In this document: piece after piece, positions 57,480-64,000 of the stretch
Position numbering within the stretch: position 1 is the first letter of the stretch
Layout: every line of letters begins with the position of its first letter
From: Nocardia donostiensis
GTDB lineage: Bacteria; Actinomycetota; Actinomycetes; Mycobacteriales; Mycobacteriaceae
Direction: 5' to 3'
Assembly (NCBI RefSeq): GCF_002081715.1
Contig: NZ_MUKP01000005.1
Span: forward strand, 1 to 64,000
DNA length: 64,000 nt
Program-made: the position numbers and the translations under genes
Notes under the pieces: model-generated
What the model was told of the DNA's origin: nothing
The model's database searches: none
The model's input: the letters and a program-made list of their open reading frames with translations, nothing else

Positions 57480-59375
57480 TTAGCGAGCGTCGAGCCAACC
57501 GGCAATGCGACGCGCGATATCAGGGGCGGTGAGACCGAGTTCCTCGCGGAGCTGGGCGATGCTGCCGTGGTCCAGGAACTCCTGCGGCACACCGAGATCC
57601 CGGCTCGGCACATCGAGGCCGGAGTCGCGCAGCCGGGCCGAGACGCTGGAACCGATCCCGCCGTGCACACCGCCGTCCTCCAGCGTCACCACCAGCCGGT
57701 AGTTCTCGGCCAGTTTCACGACGGTGTCGGAGACCGGCAGCACCCAGCGCGGATCGATGACGGTGACCGAAAGACCTTCCGGCTCCAGGAGTTCGGCGAC
57801 CTGCAGAGCGGTCGGCACGAACGAACCGACCGCGACGAGCAGCACATCCCCGTGCTGAACCTGGGCGGGAGCGCCATCATGCTCGGGCAGCCGCAGCACA
57901 TCGACGCCGTCGAGCCGTTCCACCGCCGGGATCTCGTCGACCACACTGCCTTTCGGGAAACGCAGCGCGGTCGGTCCGTCGGCTACGGCCAGCGCCTCGG
58001 CCAGCTCTTCGCGCAGCGTTGCGGCGTCACGGGGGGCGGCCACCCGGATTCCCGGCACGATACCGAGCATCGAAAGATCCCACATACCGTTGTGGCTCGC
58101 GCCGTCCTCGCCGGTGAGCCCTGCTCGATCCAAAACGAGCGTGACCGGCTGTTTCAGCAGCGCAACGTCCATCAGCAGCTGGTCGAAAGCCCGGTTGAGG
58201 AAGGTCGAGTACACCGCCACCACCGGATGCATGCCGCCGAGCGCGAGCCCAGCAGCCGAGGCCAACGCATGCTGTTCGGCGATACCGACGTCGAACATTC
58301 GTTCCGGGAACTGCTCGCCGAACGCCGAGAGACCGGTGGGTCCCGGCATGGCGGCGGTGATTGCGACGATATCGTCGCGGCGCCGGGCCTGTTCGATCAA
58401 CTCGGCGGAGAACACCGAGGTCCAGCTGGCCGATTTCTTGCTCACCGGTTTGCCGGTCAGCGGGTCGATCGGACCGCAGGCGTGCATCTGATCGGCGATA
58501 TGGTTCTCGGCCGGTTCGTAGCCGCGACCCTTCTGGGTGACCGCGTGCACCAGTACGGGACCCCCGAAATCCTTGGCGCGGCGCAGCGCCGCCTCCAGCG
58601 CGACGACGTCGTGGCCGTCGACGGGCCCCACATATTTGATCCCGAGGTCGCTGAACAGCTCCTGCGGGCTCACCGCGTCCTTGATGCCCGCTTTGACCGC
58701 GTGCATCATCGAATACGCCGAATCACCGACGCGCGGAATGCTCTTGATGATGCGTTTGCCCGCGTCGAGGGCGTGCTCGTAAGCGGGCTGAGTGCGCAGA
58801 GCGGTCAGCCGGTCGGCGAGACCACCGATGGTCGGGGCATAGGAGCGGCCGTTGTCGTTGACGACGATCACCACCGGCCGGTCCGGTGCCGCGGCGATAT
58901 TGTTCAACGCCTCCCAGCACATCCCACCGGTCAGGGCGCCGTCACCGACCACGGCGACGACACGACGGTCCTGACCGGTCAGCGCGAACGCTTTGGCCAG
59001 TCCGTCGGCGTAGGACAGCGACGCCGACGCGTGGGAGGACTCCACCCAGTCGTGCTCGCTTTCGGCCCGGCTCGGATACCCCGACAGCCCGCCCTGGCGG
59101 CGCAAGGTATCGAACTGATCCTTACGACCGGTGAGGATCTTGTGCACGTACGCCTGATGACCGGTATCGAAGATCATCGGATCGGCGGGCGAGTCGAAGA
59201 CCCGGTGCATGGCGATGGTGAGTTCGACGACGCCGAGGTTGGGGCCGAGATGGCCGCCGGTGACGGCGACCTTGCGCACCAGGAACTCGCGGATCTCCTC
59301 CGCCAGCTCGCGCAGCTGCGGCACGGACAATCGGCGCACATCTTCGGGCGTGTCGACCCGGGAAAGCACTCCCAC
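57480..59375 (-). CDS. dxs: 1-deoxy-D-xylulose-5-phosphate synthase
   Basis: This 631-residue thiamine-dependent enzyme starts the MEP isoprenoid pathway. [12 protein letters not shown] and [16 protein letters not shown] (TPP-binding GDG) are present. The GTG at 59375 follows GGAGGGAG; a second GTG lies two codons later. Its product feeds carriers needed for cell-wall synthesis. Divergent from the SIMPL gene. Confidence 0.96.
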   Translation of the reverse strand: MGVLSRVDTPEDVRRLSVPQLRELAEEIREFLVRKVAVTGGHLGPNLGVVELTIAMHRVFDSPADPMIFDTGHQAYVHKILTGRKDQFDTLRRQGGLSGYPSRAESEHDWVESSHASASLSYADGLAKAFALTGQDRRVVAVVGDGALTGGMCWEALNNIAAAPDRPVVIVVNDNGRSYAPTIGGLADRLTALRTQPAYEHALDAGKRIIKSIPRVGDSAYSMMHAVKAGIKDAVSPQELFSDLGIKYVGPVDGHDVVALEAALRRAKDFGGPVLVHAVTQKGRGYEPAENHIADQMHACGPIDPLTGKPVSKKSASWTSVFSAELIEQARRRDDIVAITAAMPGPTGLSAFGEQFPERMFDVGIAEQHALASAAGLALGGMHPVVAVYSTFLNRAFDQLLMDVALLKQPVTLVLDRAGLTGEDGASHNGMWDLSMLGIVPGIRVAAPRDAATLREELAEALAVADGPTALRFPKGSVVDEIPAVERLDGVDVLRLPEHDGAPAQVQHGDVLLVAVGSFVPTALQVAELLEPEGLSVTVIDPRWVLPVSDTVVKLAENYRLVVTLEDGGVHGGIGSSVSARLRDSGLDVPSRDLGVPQEFLDHGSIAQLREELGLTAPDIARRIAGWLDAR

Positions 59376-59874
59376 CTGAACTCGCTCCCTCCGGATAGCG
59401 CATCTGATTCGATCAGTCTACGAAAGCCGCGACGGGTGACCCAGCACGGCGACGGCCGGGGAACCGATCGGCGTTGTCGACAGTCATGAACCCGGTAGCC
59501 GTCATCCAGCCTAGAGTGGTGCAGTGAACAGGCCTGTTCGTACGGACACGTAAACAGTGGCGGCACCGGATTGCAGCGTAACTCACAATCCCTGCCGACC
59601 TGCGTTTTCCGGTTTCATCCTTTCCGAAAACCGTAGCCGTGGCGAAGCTCGTATCCGGCAATACGATTGCCGCGGCGCCGCCTCTGATCGCGGCTGTACG
59701 TTCCGGGTTGCCGACCGGACGGCTCGCTGTCCGGCCCCGTAAACGACACAGAGCACGGTCCGGCCGCGAAAAGACGGCTACCTGCGGCTCGGCGTGGCGA
59801 TCGGGCTCGGACAGAGCAGGGTGACGACGACAACAGGTGACGACGACAACAATGACGACAGCGAGGACCACAGC
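59376..59874. other. Intergenic region between dxs and the SIMPL gene
   Basis: Nearly 500 bases hold a perfect 14-base palindrome (separate entry) and two 16-base direct copies beginning GTGACGACGACAACA at 59821 and 59837, just before the SIMPL start. No gene is convincing. Confidence 0.5.
59526..59539. promoter_or_regulatory. Perfect palindrome between dxs and the SIMPL gene
   Basis: GAACAGGCCTGTTC is a perfect 14-base palindrome, 150 bases upstream of dxs and 336 bases upstream of the SIMPL gene. It could be an operator of an unknown regulator. Chance occurrence is possible. Confidence 0.35.
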
Positions 59875-60597
59875 GTGAGCGAACACACCCTGGCGGGAAC
59901 GGTCACCACCTTCGGGCACGGAATCGTGCGCGGCACTCCTGATCTGATGCGGGTCACCATCTCGGTGGAGACCCGCGCGAGCACCGTGGCGATCGCCTAC
60001 CGGGAGGCGGGGGAACGGCTCTCGGCGGTGATCGGCTCGCTTCGAGCGAACGGAGTACCCGCCGGCGACGTCGCCAGCAGCGGGCTTTCGGTGCGCACCG
60101 AACAGACCTGGGTCGACGGTGGCGGGTCGAAGATCACCGGGTACCTGGCGAATGCATCGTTGACGGTGCTGCTGCGCGATATCGGCGGTAACACGGAACC
60201 GGCAGGCGGCGCCGCTGCCGGATCGTCCGATCGTCCTGGTGCGGCGAGCGGCGCCCGTCGTGATCCGGCGGCAATCGTCGCCGACTGCGTGGCGGCAGGC
60301 GGGGACGCCGTCCGCCTCGGCGGGCTGCAACTGACCTTCGCCGATCAGGAATCGCTGCTGTCCAGGGCCCGTGACCGTGCATGGGAGAACGCTCTGGCCA
60401 AGGCGCGCCAGTACGCGGCGCGCGCCGGGCGAGAACTCGGACGAGTGCTGCAGGTTACCGAGGAGACCTCCGTTTCCACGCCGACCACACGCAGCCGAGG
60501 CGCCACGGAGATCGCGTTCGCGTCCGCGGCAGTGCCGATCGAGACCGGTGAATCCGAGGTGGGCGCGGATATCCGAGTCACCTGGCAGTTGGACTGA
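59875..60597 (+). CDS. SIMPL-domain (DUF541) protein
   Basis: This 240-residue protein has the SIMPL/DUF541 pattern: VTTFGHGIVRGTPDLMRVTI near the start, then VRTEQTWVDGGGSKITGYLA and DRAWENALAKARQYAARAG. Members are often exported, but no signal peptide is seen here. The GTG at 59875 follows GAGGA; an upstream region with repeated ACGACGACAA would give a low-quality extension. Function unknown. Confidence 0.82.
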   Translation: MSEHTLAGTVTTFGHGIVRGTPDLMRVTISVETRASTVAIAYREAGERLSAVIGSLRANGVPAGDVASSGLSVRTEQTWVDGGGSKITGYLANASLTVLLRDIGGNTEPAGGAAAGSSDRPGAASGARRDPAAIVADCVAAGGDAVRLGGLQLTFADQESLLSRARDRAWENALAKARQYAARAGRELGRVLQVTEETSVSTPTTRSRGATEIAFASAAVPIETGESEVGADIRVTWQLD

Positions 60598-60657
60598 GCA
60601 GCCGGAGGCCTGCGGCCGGAACGAGGTCGCATCGAGCGTGGTGTGTCCGTTGCCGGG

Positions 60658-62001
60658 TCACCGTCGCAACAGCGCAAGGCATTCGACGTGATGAGTGGAC
60701 GGAAAAGCGTCGAATGCGCGCAGATCGGCCACACGGTAGCCCGCCGCGAGGTACAGGCCCAGGTCGCGGGCGAAGGCCGCGGGGTCGCATCCGACGTGGA
60801 CAATGGTTTCCGGCCCGGCGGCGGTGACCGCACCGACGACGGCCGGGCCCGCACCCGCGCGGGGCGGGTCGAGTACCACCGCATCCGGCGCCGAGCCCGA
60901 ATGTTCGGTCACCCACTGCTCCACGCGTCCGGCGTGCAAGCGCACCCACGGCATATCCCGCAGGGCGGCGGCGCCGTCGGCGACCGGGGTACGGGCGGAT
61001 TCGACTGCCTGCACCGAACCCGACGGCCCCACCTGCTCGCCCAGCCGGGCGGCGAACACCCCGACGCCGCTGTACAGATCCCAGGCCGTGCCCCCGGCAG
61101 GCAGAGCGGCCCACTGGGCAACCTGATCCGAATAGCACTGCGCCGCGTTTCGGTGCGCCTGCCAGAAACCGGTCGCCGACAGTTCCCAGCGCCTGCCCGC
61201 CACGTATTCGACCGCCCGCCCGCTGCCTTCGCTGATCCGTTCCTCGCGGGGTCCGTGAGCGGCGGCGCGGCGGGCCGCTGCCAGCCGTCGCTGCGCGCCC
61301 GGTGATCGGTCAGCTGCCGCGGGCTCGCGCCCCGACCGGTCGCCGGCGGCTGCGCGCCGTTGCCTGCGGTCACGCCGCGACCCTGTCTCGGCGACCGGGG
61401 GCGCGAGCTCGACGATATGTCGCACTCCGTCGCCGTCCACAGTGACGACCAGGTCCGCTCCCGGCGTCCACAGCCGGTCCCCGATACCGTCCATCGCGCC
61501 CGGCACCGGCTGCGGGCAGCGCAGATCAGGGATCACCTCGGTGCTGCGATACCGGTGCGTCCCGGCCCGGCCCCGGCTGTCCACCGGCACCCGGACCCTG
61601 GTGCGCCACCCGGTGGTCTCCTCGCCCGCGCCCGTGATCGGTTCGACCGTGATCTCACGCTCGATGCCTGCGATCCGGCGCAGCTGCTCGGCCACCACCG
61701 ACGCCTTCAGCGCGCGCTGCGCCGCCGGTGCGGCATGGGAGAAATCACAGCAGCCCGCACCACCGGGACCCGATACCGGGCAGGTGGCGGGCACGCGATC
61801 GGGGGACGGGTCGAGGATGTCGATCGCGTCGGCGCGGCAGAACGATCCGCCCCGGTCCTCGGTGACGCCGGCCAGCACCCGCTCTCCCGGCAGACCGTGC
61901 CGCACGAACACCACCCTGCCCTCATGGCGGGCCACACAGAATCCGCCGTGCCCGGGTGGGCCCAGCCGCACCTCGACGACCGCACCGCGCCAGTCCGTCA
62001 C
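60658..62001 (-). CDS. Class I SAM-dependent RNA methyltransferase (TrmA/RumA type)
   Basis: This 447-residue protein has a TRAM domain start, then an iron-sulfur Cys set (CPVSGPGGAGCCDFSH), and a Rossmann domain with SAM motif DLYSGVGVFAARLGE, LDPPRAGAG and the catalytic Cys in VGCDPAAF. These place it with RNA uridine C5 methyltransferases. In the middle is an unusual stretch of about 60 residues rich in Arg and Ala (RRDRRQRRAAAGDRSGREP). A GTG at 62001 fits GGAGG seven bases upstream; a GTG three bases earlier is possible. It lies 28 bases downstream of the APC permease stop. Confidence 0.9.
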   Translation of the reverse strand: MTDWRGAVVEVRLGPPGHGGFCVARHEGRVVFVRHGLPGERVLAGVTEDRGGSFCRADAIDILDPSPDRVPATCPVSGPGGAGCCDFSHAAPAAQRALKASVVAEQLRRIAGIEREITVEPITGAGEETTGWRTRVRVPVDSRGRAGTHRYRSTEVIPDLRCPQPVPGAMDGIGDRLWTPGADLVVTVDGDGVRHIVELAPPVAETGSRRDRRQRRAAAGDRSGREPAAADRSPGAQRRLAAARRAAAHGPREERISEGSGRAVEYVAGRRWELSATGFWQAHRNAAQCYSDQVAQWAALPAGGTAWDLYSGVGVFAARLGEQVGPSGSVQAVESARTPVADGAAALRDMPWVRLHAGRVEQWVTEHSGSAPDAVVLDPPRAGAGPAVVGAVTAAGPETIVHVGCDPAAFARDLGLYLAAGYRVADLRAFDAFPSTHHVECLALLRR

Positions 62002-62029
62002 CACCGCACCTCCACCGCAACACCGCGCT

Positions 62030-64000
62030 TCACGACCGGTCCCCGTAGCCGCGCCGCACCGCACCCGCCGCATTCGCCTCGCGACTGGCCCTGGCCCGCG
62101 CCGACGAGCTCAACTGCCACGGCACGCTGGTCACCATCACGCCCGGCTCGAACAGCAGCCTGCCCTTCAACCGCAGCGCACTCTGGTTGTGCAGCACCTG
62201 TTCCCACCAGTGCCCTACCACGTACTCGGGAATGAACACGGTGACCACGTCCCGCGGGGCGTCCTTACGCAGCCGCTTCACATAATCCAGCACCGGTTTG
62301 GTGATCTCACGGTACGGCGATTCGACGACCTTGAGCGGCACCGAGATATCGCTGCGCTCCCAGTCGCGCACCAGCGTCTTGGTATCGGTTTCGTCGACAT
62401 TGACGGTGATCGCCTCCAACGTGTCCGGCCGCGTCGCACGGGCGTAGGCCAGGGCGCGGCGGGTAGGTAGATGCAGGCGTGACACCAGCACGATCGCATG
62501 CGAGCGGCTCGGCAGCACACCGTCCCATTCGTATTCGTCGAGTTCGCGGGTCACCGAATCGTAGTGGCGGCGGATCAGCTTCATCACCACGAAGATGGCG
62601 ACCATCACCGCGATGGCGATATAGGCGCCGGCGAAGAACTTGGTGATGACCACGATCACCAGCACCGTCCCGGTCGCGCTGAGCCCGATGGCGTTGATGA
62701 CGCGGGAACGTTTCATCCGCCTCCGTTGCGCGCTATCGGTTTCGGTGCGCAGCAGCCGGGTCCAGTGCCGCAGCATCCCGGTCTGGCTCAGTACGAACGA
62801 CACGAAGACGCCGACGATGTAGAGCTGAATGAGCTTGGTCACCTCGGCGTCGAACAGCACCACGAACGCGATCGCGGCGCCGGACAGGAACAGGATGCCG
62901 TTGCTGAACGCCAGCCGGTCCCCACGGGTGTGCAGCTGCCGCGGCAAGTATCGGTCCTGTGCCAGCACCGACCCCAGTACCGGGAACCCGTTGAACGCCG
63001 TGTTCGCGGCCAGGACCAGGATGAGCGCGGTCACGACCGCGACGAAGAAGAACCCGATCGGGAAGCCGTGGAACACGGTCTCGGCGAGCTGGGCGATCAG
63101 CGTCTTCTGCTGGTAGTCCGCGGGTGCGCCCAGCAGATTCGACGTGTCGTTCGCGTACACGATGCCGATTTTCTGGGCCAGCGCGATGATCCCCATCAGC
63201 AGCGCGATGGCGATCACGCCCAGCAGCAGCAGCGTGGTGGCCGCGTTACGCGACTTCGGTTTCCGAAACGCAGGCACTCCGTTGCTGATCGCTTCCACAC
63301 CGGTCAGTGCGGCACAACCGGAGGAGAAGGCGCGGGCGATCAGAAAGGCGAAGGCAATGCCGTACAGGTGCTCGTCCTCGGCCACCAGCCCGAACGAGGC
63401 CGAGTCGGCAGTCAGCTCCTCGCCGAGGACGTAGACCCGGACCAACCCCCAGCCCAGCATCACGAACATGCCGAAGATGAACGCATAGGTGGGGATCGCG
63501 AACATGGTGCCCGATTCCCGGACCCCACGCAGGTTCATGGCGGTGAGCACGACGATCGCGGCCACCGCGAACAACACCTTGTGGGTGGCGACGAACGGGA
63601 TCGCCGAGCCGATATTGGAGGCCGCCGACGAAATCGACACCGCGACGGTGAGCACGTAGTCGACCAGCAGCGCGCTGCCGACGGTCAGGCCGGCGGTGGG
63701 CCCCAGGTTGGTGGTCGCGATCTCGTAGTCTCCGCCACCCGACGGATAGGCGTGCACGTTCTGCCGGTAGCTGGCCACGACCACCGCCATCACGAATGCG
63801 ACCGCGAGTCCCACCCACGGCGCGTACAGATACGCGGAGATCCCCGCGGCCGACAGCACCAGGAAGATCTCCTCGGGCGCGTAGGCCACCGACGACATGG
63901 CGTCGGAGGCGAAGACCGGCAAAGCGATCCGCTTCGGCAGCAGGGTATGCCCGAGAGAATCGCTGCGGAAGGGTCTGCCCAGCAGCATCCGCTTCGCTGC
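62030..64000 (-). CDS. APC-family permease (partial, start beyond right edge)
   Basis: An open frame of 656 visible residues continues beyond 64000; the first visible residues AAKRMLLGRPFRSD match the family start, so the true start lies just outside. About twelve hydrophobic segments begin at LPVFASDAMSSVAYAPEEIF. They are followed by a cytoplasmic domain of about 200 residues with VLVSRLHLPTRRALAYARA. It is the type of the mycobacterial Rv2690c. The transported substrate is unknown (amino acids and K+ have been proposed for relatives). The gene precedes the RNA methyltransferase, as in M. tuberculosis. Confidence 0.9.
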   Translation of the reverse strand, partial: AAKRMLLGRPFRSDSLGHTLLPKRIALPVFASDAMSSVAYAPEEIFLVLSAAGISAYLYAPWVGLAVAFVMAVVVASYRQNVHAYPSGGGDYEIATTNLGPTAGLTVGSALLVDYVLTVAVSISSAASNIGSAIPFVATHKVLFAVAAIVVLTAMNLRGVRESGTMFAIPTYAFIFGMFVMLGWGLVRVYVLGEELTADSASFGLVAEDEHLYGIAFAFLIARAFSSGCAALTGVEAISNGVPAFRKPKSRNAATTLLLLGVIAIALLMGIIALAQKIGIVYANDTSNLLGAPADYQQKTLIAQLAETVFHGFPIGFFFVAVVTALILVLAANTAFNGFPVLGSVLAQDRYLPRQLHTRGDRLAFSNGILFLSGAAIAFVVLFDAEVTKLIQLYIVGVFVSFVLSQTGMLRHWTRLLRTETDSAQRRRMKRSRVINAIGLSATGTVLVIVVITKFFAGAYIAIAVMVAIFVVMKLIRRHYDSVTRELDEYEWDGVLPSRSHAIVLVSRLHLPTRRALAYARATRPDTLEAITVNVDETDTKTLVRDWERSDISVPLKVVESPYREITKPVLDYVKRLRKDAPRDVVTVFIPEYVVGHWWEQVLHNQSALRLKGRLLFEPGVMVTSVPWQLSSSARARASREANAAGAVRRGYGDRS

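Noticed and set aside
57567..59489. A 640-codon plus-strand open frame across dxs
   Set aside because: Antisense to dxs, whose motifs are intact.

Overview
The window is high-GC actinobacterial DNA, most likely from Nocardia or a close mycolic-acid relative. The evidence is the gene content: phosphatidylinositol mannoside (PIM) synthesis, AftC arabinosyltransferase, a cutinase-like esterase, HemQ-type heme synthesis and a PtpB-like secreted phosphatase. Many blocks also keep the gene order of the Mycobacterium tuberculosis Rv2583c-Rv2614c and Rv2670c-Rv2690c regions. That comparison is from memory of the mycobacterial maps, not from a search.

Layout. (1) 1-7673, all minus: a conjugation/type IV-secretion-like cluster. 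Read in transcription order it holds a cutinase-fold esterase with a large insertion, a membrane-anchored NTF2-like protein, two MinD/ParA-like NTPases without the usual Walker lysine, two VirB2-like small membrane proteins, a lipoprotein and its membrane-anchored paralogue, and a VirB6/TrbL-like membrane protein cut by the left edge. (2) 7888-21151: housekeeping genes rel, an ABC-F ATPase, apt, a solute-binding lipoprotein, secF-secD-yajC and ruvBAC with an SOS box. Between yajC and ruvB lie a frameshifted gene and an unusual protein made of four DivIVA-type N-terminal modules. (3) 21710-28403: glutamate dehydrogenase, a macrodomain protein, an ArsR/SRPBCC pair, yebC, pdxT-tesB-pdxS and a 30-residue ORF with a strong ribosome-binding site. 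(4) 28493-35763: the PIM operon (thrS, HIT, pgsA, patA, pimA, Nudix fusion). (5) 35906-38925: a SulP transporter-carbonic anhydrase fusion, with a leader that appears duplicated upstream. (6) 39011-45557: four tRNA genes, two convergent nuclease-fold proteins, a LysR/flavoprotein pair, a GNAT enzyme and a 36-bp tandem repeat. (7) 45701-64000: PtpB-like phosphatase, zapE, ribD-like reductase, hydrolase, aftC, msrB, hemQ-hemG-hemE, DUF3000, RNase D-like, dxs, a SIMPL protein, an RNA methyltransferase and an APC permease that runs off the right edge.

How genes work together. pgsA, patA and pimA make and acylate the PIM anchor of the cell envelope; AftC branches arabinan. hemE, hemG and hemQ are steps of the coproporphyrin-dependent heme route. 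pdxS and pdxT form the PLP synthase. The ruv genes share an SOS-controlled promoter. Many genes overlap by the 4-base ATGA or GTGA junction, which implies translational coupling.

The most unusual signals are the secretion-like cluster with its interrupted cutinase, the tetra-DivIVA-module protein, the convergent nuclease-fold pair beside the tRNA cluster, the 36-bp repeats that each carry a ribosome-binding site plus start codon, and the paired leaders upstream of the SulP fusion.
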